Below are positions 1-8,168 of a DNA stretch of 53,811 nucleotides, piece after piece. Every line of letters begins with the position of its first letter. The stretch's first letter is position 1. Source of the stretch: Methylococcales symbiont of Hymedesmia sp. n. MRB-2018 (GTDB lineage Bacteria > Pseudomonadota > Gammaproteobacteria > Methylococcales > Methylomonadaceae); assembly GCA_003666385.1 (NCBI GenBank), contig QPIN01000050.1:1-53811 (forward strand), given 5' to 3'. The notes beneath the pieces are model-generated. The model searched no databases. It was not told the DNA's origin and worked only from the letters and a program-made list of their open reading frames with translations. The translations under genes and the position numbers were made by a program.

Positions 1-205
1 ACCTGCCCCCCAGATCTACAACACTAGCAGTGACTTCATTTAATTTTTCATCTAAATGATTGATATGGTTATATTGGGATTTGAGCAATAGAGTATTGAT
101 GTCGTCTTGTGTTAAGCCTTCACTATTGCTAAAACGCTGCTCTATTTCTTTGATTTTAGGGTCAATCATTTCAATGAGCATGTCATCTACTTTGGTTTCA
201 CTCAT
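1..205 (-). CDS. Coiled-coil membrane protein, partial copy 1 (cut by window start)
   Basis: The reading frame starts at an ATG ending at base 205 and runs off the left edge, so only the N-terminal 68 or so residues are visible. They match the N-terminal half of the gene at 303-683 almost base for base (offset 478 bp; only a few substitutions). The visible part is hydrophilic and helical with a predicted coiled coil. It is one of two tandem copies. The function is unknown; the family resembles small DUF1640-like coiled-coil proteins with a C-terminal membrane anchor. Confidence 0.6.
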   Translation of the reverse strand, partial: MSETKVDDMLIEMIDPKIKEIEQRFSNSEGLTQDDINTLLLKSQYNHINHLDEKLNEVTASVVDLGGR

Positions 206-302
206 AATTAATCCTGCAAAAATAAGACGGAATTACACGGCACATATTACGCTAATACAAAAAAATCAAGAGCAAAATAATCTCGTCCCAAGCCTTTTAT
301 TT

Positions 303-683
303 TTAAAATTTATCAATAAGTTTTGACAAGGTTAAGAAAAAACCCATGGCGGAAATAAGAACCAGCATATTTCTATTGAGTGCTTTTTGAATAGTAACTT
401 CAATATCTGCTTTTAATAATTCAAACTTACCTTCAAGATCTGTTTTTAATAATTCAAACTTAGCTTCAAGAACATCAAACCTGCCCCCCAGATCTACAAC
501 ACTAGCAGTGACTTCATTTAATTTTTCATCTAAATGATTGATATGGTTATATTGGGATTTGAGCAATAGAGTATTGATGTCGTCTTGTGTTAAGCCTTCA
601 CTATTACTAAAACGCTGCTCTATTTCTTTGATTTTAGGATCAATCATTTCAATGAGCATGTCATCTACTTTGGTTTCACTCAT
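303..683 (-). CDS. Coiled-coil protein with C-terminal membrane anchor (copy 2)
   Basis: This is a complete 126-residue frame with an AGGA ribosome site just upstream of the ATG. Residues 1-100 are charged and heptad-like, and contain an internal repeat (FELLKTDLEGK followed by FELLKADIE). Residues 106-120 form one hydrophobic segment followed by a short basic tail, so the protein is probably tail-anchored in the inner membrane. The size and layout resemble DUF1640-like coiled-coil proteins, but I cannot assign a function. A nearly identical partial copy lies immediately downstream at the window edge. Confidence 0.65.
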   Translation of the reverse strand: MSETKVDDMLIEMIDPKIKEIEQRFSNSEGLTQDDINTLLLKSQYNHINHLDEKLNEVTASVVDLGGRFDVLEAKFELLKTDLEGKFELLKADIEVTIQKALNRNMLVLISAMGFFLTLSKLIDKF

Positions 684-813
684 AATTAATCCTAGAAAAT
701 AAGACAGAATTATACAGCAGATATTGTGCTAATACAAAAAAATCAAGAGCAAAATAACCCCTGCTAAAAAAGGGTAGCGTCCCTATTAAGCCAAAAAGTT
801 TCCATTTAACGGT

Positions 814-847
814 GCGTACGGTATGGCGTACTCTATACTCAGGAGGT
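814..847 (+). promoter_or_regulatory. Candidate operator and strong ribosome site of yefM-yoeB
   Basis: GCGTAC occurs twice (814-819 and 826-831), and GTAT/ATAC arms lie at 821-824 and 835-838. These sit just upstream of a near-perfect AGGAGGT (841-847), seven bases before the yefM ATG. YefM antitoxins bind short palindromes in their own leader, so this is a plausible autoregulatory site. No binding motif for this exact family can be confirmed by eye. Confidence 0.35.
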
Positions 848-854
848 AACAAAT

Positions 855-1097
855 ATGACAGTTCTTAATGCTACTGAAGCACGTGCTAATCTTTATTCCC
901 TTATTGATGAGGTAGCTAATACTCATCAACCAATAGTGATTACAGGAAAAAGAACCAATGCGGTTTTAGTATCCGAAGAAGATTGGAATGCTATTTCTGA
1001 AACTATATATTTACTATCAGTACCAGAAATGAGGGAATCTATAAAAAATGGGCTTAATGAAAATCCAACCGAATGCTCTAAGGAGCTTAATTGGTGA
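855..1097 (+). CDS. yefM: Antitoxin of the YefM/Phd family
   Basis: The 80-residue protein begins with the typical Phd/YefM N-terminus (TVLNATEARANLYSLIDEV), which forms the dimeric DNA-binding fold, followed by the conserved PIVITGKRTNAVLVSEEDW segment. The C-terminal 25 residues would be the flexible toxin-binding tail. It neutralises YoeB and probably represses the operon from the repeats just upstream. The gene overlaps the toxin gene by four bases (GTGA). The length is normal and both genes look intact. Confidence 0.9.
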   Translation: MTVLNATEARANLYSLIDEVANTHQPIVITGKRTNAVLVSEEDWNAISETIYLLSVPEMRESIKNGLNENPTECSKELNW

Positions 1098-1357
1098 GTT
1101 GGGAATTGGTATATACGAAGCAAGCACAAAAAGATGCTAAAAAACTTTCTGGGTCAGGTTTAAAAAGTAAAGCCTTAGAGCTTCTCAAAATTATCGAGGA
1201 AGACCTATATCAAAACCCTCTACCTTATGAGAAATTGGTGGGTGATTTAGCAGGAGCCTATTCGAGAAGAATTAATATTCAGCATAGGCTTGTTTATCAA
1301 GTATTAGAAGTAGAGCATATTATCAAAGTTATTCGACTTTGGACGCACTACGAATAA
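1094..1357 (+). CDS. yoeB: mRNA interferase toxin of the YoeB/Txe family
   Basis: This is a RelE-superfamily ribosome-dependent endoribonuclease of about 87 residues. The C-terminal half shows the YoeB hallmarks: an EKL-GDL-GAYSRRIN segment, QHRLVYQV, and the terminal RLWTHYE, where the His and Tyr are the usual catalytic residues. I chose the GTG at 1094 because it makes the classic four-base GTGA overlap with the yefM stop and has AAGGAG eight bases upstream; a TTG at 1091 is also possible. A stretch of R4-type repeat follows at 1391-1441. Confidence 0.88.
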   Translation: MSWELVYTKQAQKDAKKLSGSGLKSKALELLKIIEEDLYQNPLPYEKLVGDLAGAYSRRINIQHRLVYQVLEVEHIIKVIRLWTHYE

Positions 1358-1390
1358 AATCACAAATAACAAGTGACTGTAGTTATAATT

Positions 1391-1441
1391 CAAAAATCAA
1401 AGGGGTCAGAAAAATCAAAGAGGTCAGTATCACTTGATTTT
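1391..1441. repeat. R4-type repeat downstream of yefM-yoeB
   Basis: The segment has two AAATCAAAG(G/A)GGTCAG units followed by AGTATCACTTGATTTT, so AAATCAA and TTGATTT arms can pair. The same pieces recur near other toxin-antitoxin genes at 46600-46638, 46994-47031, 51285-51300 and 51812-51827. The rest of 1358-1551 is AT-rich with no further gene visible. Confidence 0.6.
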
Positions 1442-1551
1442 GTGCAGTGGAAACGGGAATAATAATTTGATTTTTAGTTTGGGGTTTTAAAAAAAAGAAT
1501 GCGATAATTCGTTGTTTTTACGATATAAAGATACCTTTTGGGAGCCTATAG

Positions 1552-2643
1552 ATGTTATTTAAACAACTTTTTGATGAGGTAAGTTGTACCTATACCTATT
1601 TTATTGCTGATCTTAGCAATAAAGAAGCTGTGTTGATTGATCCAGTAGACTCAGAGTTATCAATTTATCTGGATTTAATTGCAGAGCATAACTTAACTTT
1701 AAAATATTCATTAGAAACACATGTTCATGCTGATCATGTGACTGCCAGCGGTCAATTAAGGCAAAAACTGGGGGCGAAAACTGCGGTAAGCTCACTTTGT
1801 GGTGTGGGTAGTGCGGATATACAAATTCAAGATGGTGATACTTTTGAGTTTGGTGATGCTGAATCTATTAAAGTTATTTCTACGCCTGGACATACACCAG
1901 GTAGTCTTTCTTTTTTATGGCGAGATCGTGTTTTTACTGGGGATTCATTACTGCTTGGAGGTTGTGGTCGTACAGATTTTCAAGGTGGCAATGCAGGGGA
2001 TCAGTATGATGGTATCACCCAACGCTTATTTACATTGCCCGATGATACTATTGTTTATCCTGGACACGATTATAAAGGTCAGTGGATTGGTAACATTGCT
2101 CAAGAGAGTAGACATAATCCACGGCTAGCAGGGAAAACAAAAGAAGAATTTGTTGAGATCATGGAAAACCTTAATTTACCGAAGCCTAAACTGATTGATA
2201 TTGTAGTACCGGTCAATCGCTATTGTGGCATTGATGAGGAGTTAGCAAATCAAGATGCAGAACAACGTATTGAAGGGTCTGACCCTAAACGTCAGAATGC
2301 TAGTGTGCAAGATTTAGTCAATGAGGCTAAACAAAAAATAACAGAAATTGATGTGCAAAAAGCGAAAGAAATATTGCGTAATAGTTCGGTTTTTCTTCTT
2401 GATGTAAGAGAAGAAAATGAATTTGAAGCGGGGCATATTGAAAATGCTGTTTTAATTCCTCGTGGACAACTAGAGATTAAGATAGCAGAGCAAACGGAAC
2501 TTACTGATAAATCATCGGCAATTATAGTCTATTGTGGCAGTGGAATGCGGGCTGCATTATCTGCTAATACCTTGCTAAATATGGGATATACCAATGTGCT
2601 GTCTATTGCAGGAGGCTATCAGGCTTGGAAACAGAAACTTTAA
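1552..2643 (+). CDS. Persulfide dioxygenase-rhodanese fusion (ETHE1-like MBL fold)
   Basis: The 363-residue protein joins two domains. Residues 1-235 are a metallo-beta-lactamase fold of the ETHE1/persulfide dioxygenase type: HVHADH at 57-62, TPGHTPGS with H114, FTGDSLLLGGCGRTDF with D131, and PGHDY with H172, giving the mononuclear iron ligands. Residues 265-363 are a rhodanese domain with LLDVREENEFEAGHI and the catalytic C328 in the CGSGMR loop. The dioxygenase oxidises glutathione persulfide to sulfite and the rhodanese handles sulfane sulfur. It lies 157 bp upstream of a sulfide:quinone oxidoreductase gene in the same orientation, the usual sulfide-detoxification partnership. A GGGAG ribosome site precedes the ATG. 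It is cytoplasmic. Confidence 0.88.
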   Translation: MLFKQLFDEVSCTYTYFIADLSNKEAVLIDPVDSELSIYLDLIAEHNLTLKYSLETHVHADHVTASGQLRQKLGAKTAVSSLCGVGSADIQIQDGDTFEFGDAESIKVISTPGHTPGSLSFLWRDRVFTGDSLLLGGCGRTDFQGGNAGDQYDGITQRLFTLPDDTIVYPGHDYKGQWIGNIAQESRHNPRLAGKTKEEFVEIMENLNLPKPKLIDIVVPVNRYCGIDEELANQDAEQRIEGSDPKRQNASVQDLVNEAKQKITEIDVQKAKEILRNSSVFLLDVREENEFEAGHIENAVLIPRGQLEIKIAEQTELTDKSSAIIVYCGSGMRAALSANTLLNMGYTNVLSIAGGYQAWKQKL

Positions 2644-2800
2644 GATGTATTATGATAAGCTTTAATCTTCAAGCAATTGAATTGGATTAAAATGAACAAT
2701 GTAGGATGTTAGTGGTTTTTGAATATACCACTTTATAAAGCCAAGATGGCTATAAACAGACGGAAATTATAATAATTATACTTAAAAGAGTGAGAAAGAA

Positions 2801-4057
2801 ATGTCTGAACAACACTATTCAGTAGTTATCGTTGGCGGCGGTGCCGCTGGCGTTTCTACTGCAAATAACATGATTCGCAAAAACTCAAGCATTGATATAG
2901 CTTTAATTGATGCTTCCGAAAAACATTATTATCAGCCTGGTTTTACAACCATTGGAGGCGGTGCTTATACCCTAAAAAAGGCTACTAAAAATCAAGTAGA
3001 CATTATTAACCCAGAGGTTAATTGGATTAAAGAGTTTGCTGAAAGTTTTCAGCCAGATGATAATAAAATCACCTTAAAATCGGGTGCTGTAGTCAGTTAT
3101 GATTATTTAGTCGTATGTCCTGGCTTACAGTTGGACTTTAATAAAGTTGATGGTCTAGTTGATACATTGGGTAAGAATGGTGTCTGTAGTAATTATTCAG
3201 TGGATTTTGTTGAATACACATGGGAAACCTTACAAAAAGTGGAGTCAGGCAATATTTTATTCACTCAGCCCCCTATGCCTATAAAATGTGCGGGTGCGCC
3301 TCAAAAAATCATGTATTTGGCTGCCGATCGTTTTCGTAAGAAAGGCATTTCAGACAAAGTGAATGTTGAATTCTTTAATGCTGGACCTAGTATGTTTGGT
3401 GTGCCTTTTTTTGCAAAAGCTTTGACTAAAGTGATCGTTGATTATGGCATTACTACCAATTTTGGGCATAACCTAGTAGCAATTGATGGCGAAGCCAAAA
3501 CCGCAACATTTGAAACATCTGATGCAGATGGTCAAAAATCGACAGTCACAAAAGACTTTGACATGATTCATGTAACACCTCCACAAAGTGCCCCTGATTT
3601 TATTAAATCAAGCCCTTTAGCTAATGAGGGTGGCTGGGTTGATGTTAATCAATTTACCTTGCAACACAATAAGTTTGCTAATATTTTCGGTTTAGGGGAT
3701 GTGACCTCAACAGCTAATGCAAAAACAGCGGCAGCCGTTAGAAAACAAGTGCCTGTTGTTGTTGATAATATTCTTAAACTCATGGAGAGTAAGGATTTAG
3801 TGGAAGGTTATGATGGCTATGGTTCATGCCCGTTGACTACATCATTAAGTACGGTGATGTTAGCTGAATTTTCATACGGCGGCAAAGTAACACCTTCATT
3901 TCCATTTTTAGACCCAAGAACCAATAGTCGCTTATGGTGGTTGGGGAAAATTATTGGTTTTCCTCTGCTATATTGGCAAATAATGATTAGAGGCATTCGT
4001 TTTGATATTCCTCATAAAGCATCTTATGTTAAGAAATTAACTGAAGAAGACGGATAA
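2801..4057 (+). CDS. sqr: Sulfide:quinone oxidoreductase (eukaryote-like type II)
   Basis: This FAD enzyme oxidises sulfide to sulfane sulfur and passes electrons to the quinone pool at the inner-membrane surface. The 418-residue protein starts with the dinucleotide-binding GGGAAG motif (12-17). C163 (in IKCAGAPQK) and C343 (in GYGSCPLTT) fit the redox-active pair of type II SQR. FGLGDVTST (297-304) is the second FAD motif. The C-terminal helix around residues 374-395 (LWWLGKIIGFPLLYW) fits the membrane-docking segment. It follows the persulfide dioxygenase gene and ends at a strong hairpin, so the two may be co-transcribed. Confidence 0.9.
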   Translation: MSEQHYSVVIVGGGAAGVSTANNMIRKNSSIDIALIDASEKHYYQPGFTTIGGGAYTLKKATKNQVDIINPEVNWIKEFAESFQPDDNKITLKSGAVVSYDYLVVCPGLQLDFNKVDGLVDTLGKNGVCSNYSVDFVEYTWETLQKVESGNILFTQPPMPIKCAGAPQKIMYLAADRFRKKGISDKVNVEFFNAGPSMFGVPFFAKALTKVIVDYGITTNFGHNLVAIDGEAKTATFETSDADGQKSTVTKDFDMIHVTPPQSAPDFIKSSPLANEGGWVDVNQFTLQHNKFANIFGLGDVTSTANAKTAAAVRKQVPVVVDNILKLMESKDLVEGYDGYGSCPLTTSLSTVMLAEFSYGGKVTPSFPFLDPRTNSRLWWLGKIIGFPLLYWQIMIRGIRFDIPHKASYVKKLTEEDG

Positions 4058-4071
4058 GACTTCATAAATAG

Positions 4072-4110
4072 AAACCACAGAGATATATTTAAATCTTTGT
4101 GGTTTTTTAA
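4072..4110 (+). terminator. Rho-independent terminator after sqr
   Basis: AAACCACAGAGA pairs with TCTTTGTGGTTT (one G-T pair) across a short AT-rich loop, and the right arm runs into a T tract. It lies 15 bp after the sqr stop codon. Confidence 0.8.
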
Positions 4111-4212
4111 TCTTGGATAGTTGCAAGTACCAATTTAAAAAGGCAGAACAAGCCAATAAGTGGGTTTAATGAGAGTTTCTCATTTTATATCCATCCTCTC
4201 ACATTACTTTTT

Positions 4213-5967
4213 ATGTCTCTTCTGCAAATTAATAAAGTTAATTTTTCTCAATACATTCCTCTTTTTAGCTGGCTAAAAAGTTATAGCAAGCAAGACTTTA
4301 ACGGCGACATTTTTGCTGGCATTATTACTGCTATTTTATTAGTTCCGCAAGGTATCGCTTATGCAATGTTGGCGGGTTTACCTGCACAAGTGGGGCTTTA
4401 TGCTAGTATTTTACCGCCTGTTATTTATGCACTTTTAGGAAGCAGTAGAACCTTATCTGTCGGCCCTGTTTCAATTGCTGCCATTATGATAGCCAGCGTA
4501 TTGGCTGCACCAGAAATAAATGCGTTAGGCAGTCCTGTTCAAAATGCATTGATTTTAGCTGCGGAAGGAGGGCTGATTTTATTGCTCATGGCTATGCTTC
4601 GTATGGGTGGTCTAGTGAATTTTATCAGTCACCCTGTATTGACTGGGTTTACCAGTGGTGCTGCTATTCTCATTGTATTAAGCCAGGTTCCTCACTTATT
4701 AGGGTTGTCGAGCAATATCTGTGGTATTAATCCTAGTTGCTACAGTGAATATTTAACAGATATTAATATATATACCGCTGGCTTAGGAGGAGGGAGTGTA
4801 ATCTTGTTATTGTTTTTTGGAGTGCCTCTATTTTTTATCTTCGATAAACTGACTATTAAAAAAGCAATTACTACAGGAGTGGGTAGGTGTGCACCTTTAT
4901 TAGCTGTTGTTATAACAAGCTGTCTAGTCTGTTTTTATCAATTGGCAGAACAGAAAGATGTGGCTATAGTTGGTCAGATCCAGTCTGGTTTTCCATCGTT
5001 TAGTTTTTCTTTTATAAATAATTATGTGCAATGGAAAATATTATTACCCAGTGCTTTTTTTATCGCTATTATTGCTTATGTAGAAAGTATTGCGATTGCT
5101 AAAATGACAGCAAACTTAAGAAATCAAAAGATAAACCCTAATCAGGAATTAGTTGCATTAGGTGCTGCAAATATTGTTACTGCATTTTCAGGTGGTATGT
5201 CTGTAGCAGGCAGTTTTAGTAGAACAATGGTAAATTTTTCCGCAGGTGCCAGAACTCAAATAGCAATGTTGATTGCCGTTTTTTTACTTGCTATTGCCGT
5301 GGTGTTTTTTACAGAGCAATTCACCTATATCCCCAAAGCGACTTTAGCCGCTGTTATTTTAGTTGCTATTTTTCCTTTGATAAAATTGAGTGATATCGTT
5401 AAAACTTGGAAGTATGATCAAGGTGATGGTTTTGCAGAATTGATTACCCTGTTAGGTGTTTTGATTTTGGGGATTGAAGAAGGTATTGCTATTGGTATCG
5501 CCATTACTATTTTGAGTTTTTTACGGAGAACAAGTAAACCACATATTGCCCTTGTGGGGCGTATAGATGGTACTGAACATTTTAGAAATGTAAAACGTTA
5601 CCAGGTAGAAACCTGGAAAAATATAGTATTAATAAGAATTGATGAAAATATTAGTTTTGCTAATGTCAGTTATATTATTAATTTTATTGAAACTGAGACC
5701 AATAAAAATTCGGCTATAGAACATGTCGTGCTTATTTTTTCATCGGTGAGTTATATAGACAGCACAGCCTTTGAAGCATTAGAAACGCTTATTCATTCAT
5801 TAAAAAGTAGTTCCATTGTGTTGAGCCTTGCCGAGGTTAAAGGACCTGTTATGGACAAGCTAAAACAAACCCGTTTTCTGGAACACTTAACCCCGGGGCA
5901 GGTATTTTTTCAAACTATTGAAGCTGTTGAGACGCTGACAGATCAGTCTACTTTAAGAACGCGTTAA
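4213..5967 (+). CDS. SulP-family inorganic anion transporter with STAS domain
   Basis: This is a 584-residue SLC26/SulP protein. Residues 28-440 form the membrane transporter, with the signature early segment [28 protein letters not shown] and the conserved [22 protein letters not shown]. Residues about 460-575 are a cytoplasmic STAS domain ([18 protein letters not shown] and [14 protein letters not shown]). Members carry sulfate, bicarbonate or other anions; its place after sqr suggests sulfate or sulfite handling, but that is inference. No clear Shine-Dalgarno sequence precedes the ATG; a small inverted repeat (AATGAGA/TCTCATT, 4169-4184) lies in the leader. Its last 15 bases overlap the 3' end of the convergent purC. 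Confidence 0.85.
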   Translation: MSLLQINKVNFSQYIPLFSWLKSYSKQDFNGDIFAGIITAILLVPQGIAYAMLAGLPAQVGLYASILPPVIYALLGSSRTLSVGPVSIAAIMIASVLAAPEINALGSPVQNALILAAEGGLILLLMAMLRMGGLVNFISHPVLTGFTSGAAILIVLSQVPHLLGLSSNICGINPSCYSEYLTDINIYTAGLGGGSVILLLFFGVPLFFIFDKLTIKKAITTGVGRCAPLLAVVITSCLVCFYQLAEQKDVAIVGQIQSGFPSFSFSFINNYVQWKILLPSAFFIAIIAYVESIAIAKMTANLRNQKINPNQELVALGAANIVTAFSGGMSVAGSFSRTMVNFSAGARTQIAMLIAVFLLAIAVVFFTEQFTYIPKATLAAVILVAIFPLIKLSDIVKTWKYDQGDGFAELITLLGVLILGIEEGIAIGIAITILSFLRRTSKPHIALVGRIDGTEHFRNVKRYQVETWKNIVLIRIDENISFANVSYIINFIETETNKNSAIEHVVLIFSSVSYIDSTAFEALETLIHSLKSSSIVLSLAEVKGPVMDKLKQTRFLEHLTPGQVFFQTIEAVETLTDQSTLRTR

Positions 5968-6846
5968 TATACGCTCAGCTTCTGCATATTTAGCAGCACA
6001 GACTTCAGTAACTTCTTTAGGTAAAGACGGTCCAGGTGCTGTTTTATTCCAATCTAGTGTTTCCAGATAATCCCGTATATATTGCTTATCAAAACTAGGA
6101 GGACTTATACCTACTTGATAATGTTCTGCTGGCCAAAACCTAGAGGAATCCGGTGTTAATGCTTCATCAATTAAATACAATTTCCCATTGTCATCCAAGC
6201 CAAACTCAAATTTGGTATCCGCAATAATAATACCTCTTTGTTTGGCAAATTCAGCGGCTTTGGTATAAAGATCAATGCTGACTTGTTTGATTTGTTCAGC
6301 AATTTTTTCACCTAATAGATCAATGGTTTGTTCAAAAGTAATATTTTCATCATGATTACCCACAGCGGCTTTAGAGGACGGGGTGTAAATGACTTCAGCT
6401 AATTGTTGGGCTTGTTTTAAGCCTTTTTCTAAGGTAATACCGCAAATAGCTCCCGTTTGTTGGTAATCTTTCCAGCCAGACCCAATCAGGTAACCACGAA
6501 CAATCGCTTCAACAGGCAAGGGGTTTAGGCGTTTAACAATAATTGACCGTTCACTGACCTGAGAATGTTCTTCTGGGTTAGGAATAATATCTTCCAGTTT
6601 AATGTCAGCTAAATGATTTGCTATGATATGTTGCATTTTGTTAAACCAAAAATTGGATACATTGGTTAATACACGCCCTTTTCCTGGGATAGGGTCAGGT
6701 AAGACCACATCAAATGCTGATAATCTGTCTGTTGTTACAATCAATAAATGACCATTATCTACTGCATAAATATCACGAACTTTACCGCGAGACAGTAATG
6801 ACAGGTTTGATAATGATGATTCAAAAAGTGCATTAGGTGAATTCAT
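5953..6846 (-). CDS. purC: SAICAR synthase (phosphoribosylaminoimidazole-succinocarboxamide synthase)
   Basis: This is the seventh step of purine synthesis: it ligates aspartate to CAIR using ATP in the cytoplasm. The 297-residue protein has the N-terminal [35 protein letters not shown]-binding region, [21 protein letters not shown], and the C-terminal [32 protein letters not shown] substrate-binding segment. The length fits the long bacterial/fungal PurC form. It stands alone, convergent with the SulP gene (15-bp overlap of 3' ends). Confidence 0.95.
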   Translation of the reverse strand: MNSPNALFESSLSNLSLLSRGKVRDIYAVDNGHLLIVTTDRLSAFDVVLPDPIPGKGRVLTNVSNFWFNKMQHIIANHLADIKLEDIIPNPEEHSQVSERSIIVKRLNPLPVEAIVRGYLIGSGWKDYQQTGAICGITLEKGLKQAQQLAEVIYTPSSKAAVGNHDENITFEQTIDLLGEKIAEQIKQVSIDLYTKAAEFAKQRGIIIADTKFEFGLDDNGKLYLIDEALTPDSSRFWPAEHYQVGISPPSFDKQYIRDYLETLDWNKTAPGPSLPKEVTEVCAAKYAEAERILTRS

Positions 6847-6862
6847 AGTCAGATAAGGATAT

Positions 6863-7026
6863 TATACTTCGCGTGGTCACGGATGCGGTTTTCTATCGGT
6901 TGATTTTTGTCGATAGACTGCGTTACTGAAATAGTTGCGTAGCTTGCTATGCGCCTGTTTCAGTGCCTTGCTATCAACAAAAATCAACGCGCTATAAAAT
7001 CCGCATCCATGACCACGCGAAGTATA
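6863..7026. repeat. R6 fold-back element, 164 bp with long inverted arms
   Basis: TATACTTCGCGTGG at the left is matched by CCACGCGAAGTATA at the right. The pairing continues inward with mismatches (GTCACGGATGCGG with CCGCATCCATGAC, then TTGATTTTTGTCGATAG with CTATCAACAAAAATCAA). An inner pair (ACTGAAA/TTTCAGT) gives a second stem. It occupies the purC leader side of the purC-djlA gap. It has no reading frame. The arms and cruciform potential suggest a fold-back mobile element; no second copy is seen in this window. Confidence 0.7.
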
Positions 7027-7130
7027 GTCAATAAGATGCTTGTTATTTTAGCATTAAATCCTTATCTCCAAGTATTAGGAATAAGATAAAAATTAATTTG
7101 GCAGTGGTAGAATAATGTGCAATAAATTTA

Positions 7131-7287
7131 GTAACTACTCAGCTTACCCTCTATTTTGTCCAATAGCCGCGTTGAAAGTGCGTATTTACACCTGTAAACT
7201 CCGCGCTTTCGCCTTGCTCTTGAACGCCTTAATCTTGAACAGAACGGAGGACAATCTAAGCAGTTACGGAGTACGCTGAGTAGTTAC
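7131..7287 (+). mobile_element. R1a miniature inverted-repeat element with 8-bp target duplication
   Basis: The element has terminal inverted repeats GTAACTACTCAGC and GCTGAGTAGTTAC. It is flanked by TAAATTTA on both sides (7123-7130 and 7288-7295). The inside has no gene and includes TTACCCTCTATTTTGTCCAA and a GAACAGAACGGAGGACAATC segment that are inverted variants of each other. Related copies lie at 9264, 14424, 28846, 41479, 43436 and 44675. It sits between the R6 element and djlA, ending 22 bp before djlA. Confidence 0.85.
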
Positions 7288-7316
7288 TAAATTTATTAAA
7301 TTGGGGTATTAAAAGC

Positions 7317-8111
7317 ATGAGTTGGATGGGGAAAGTAGTCGGTGGTGCCTTTGGTTTTTTAATGGGAGGGCCTTTAGGTGCTATTTTGGGTGCCTCAGTG
7401 GGGCATCAATTTGATACTGGATTGAATGGTATCAAAATGGATGAACAGTTAAGTCCTGGTGATCAGCAGCGGGTACAGATGGCATTTTTTACTGCTACAT
7501 TTTCGGTAATGGGACATATTGCCAAAGCTGATGGAAAAGTCACCACGGCAGAAATAAACCTAGCAAAACGGGTTATGGATGAGTTGTCTTTGTCTGGGGA
7601 TATGAGAAAAACTGCAATTAAGCTGTTTGAACAAGGCAAAGCAGAGGCGTTTCCTTTAAAAGATGTTTTGCAACAATTTCGTAAAGAATGTCATAGAAGG
7701 ACGAATTTAATACGTATGTTTTTGGAAATTCAGATTCAGGCGGCGTTTGCGGATGGGGTATTAGATCAGGCAGAAGAAAAGGTTTTACAGACAATATGTG
7801 AGTATTTGGGTATATCACGGTTTGAATATGAACGCATAAAATTACAGTTTCAAGCACAGCAACGTTTTTATGGGTATTCCAGCCAAAAGTCTGCTTCCAG
7901 CCATTTGCAAGATGCTTATGCAATTTTAGACGTGGACTCGTCAGCAACTGATGGTGAAATTAAAAAAGCATATCGACGGTTAATGAATCAGCATCATCCC
8001 GATAAACTGGTAGCTAAGGGCTTACCCGAAGAAATGATGATCTTGGCAAAAGAGAAGACGCAAAAAATTACCAAAGCGTATGAAATGATAAAAGAACAAA
8101 GAAAAAAATAA
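7317..8111 (+). CDS. djlA: DnaJ-like co-chaperone DjlA (TerB plus J domain)
   Basis: DjlA is an inner-membrane co-chaperone that stimulates DnaK. The 264-residue protein has a glycine-rich N-terminal membrane segment (VVGGAFGFLMGGPLGAILGA, about 7-27), a central TerB-like helical domain (about 50-170), and a C-terminal J domain (about 200-264) with the HPD motif at 227-229. The length and order match E. coli DjlA. An R1 element lies just upstream, so the promoter may lie partly within repeat sequence. A hairpin separates it from the convergent pilT. Confidence 0.9.
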   Translation: MSWMGKVVGGAFGFLMGGPLGAILGASVGHQFDTGLNGIKMDEQLSPGDQQRVQMAFFTATFSVMGHIAKADGKVTTAEINLAKRVMDELSLSGDMRKTAIKLFEQGKAEAFPLKDVLQQFRKECHRRTNLIRMFLEIQIQAAFADGVLDQAEEKVLQTICEYLGISRFEYERIKLQFQAQQRFYGYSSQKSASSHLQDAYAILDVDSSATDGEIKKAYRRLMNQHHPDKLVAKGLPEEMMILAKEKTQKITKAYEMIKEQRKK

Positions 8112-8120
8112 TTGGAGATG

Positions 8121-8163
8121 TTTCCCATTAAAGTGAAGTCCCTTACTTTACTTTAATGGGAAT
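8121..8163. terminator. Hairpin between convergent djlA and pilT
   Basis: TTCCCATTAAAGT (left arm) pairs with ACTTTAATGGGAA (right arm) around a short loop, between the two stop codons. The stem is 13 bp but no strong T tract follows on either strand. It probably serves as a bidirectional terminator. Confidence 0.65.
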
Positions 8164-8168
8164 AGCAT

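Larger units (their letters stand above)
1..760. repeat. Tandem duplication, about 275 bp visible per copy
   Basis: Bases 1 to about 275 repeat at 479 to about 754 with a constant 478-bp offset. The unit covers the 5' part of the coiled-coil gene and its leader, including the AT-rich stretch before the start codon. The leaders have diverged by several substitutions and a small indel, while the coding parts are nearly identical. A recent tandem duplication or gene conversion between copies is the simplest reading. Confidence 0.8.
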
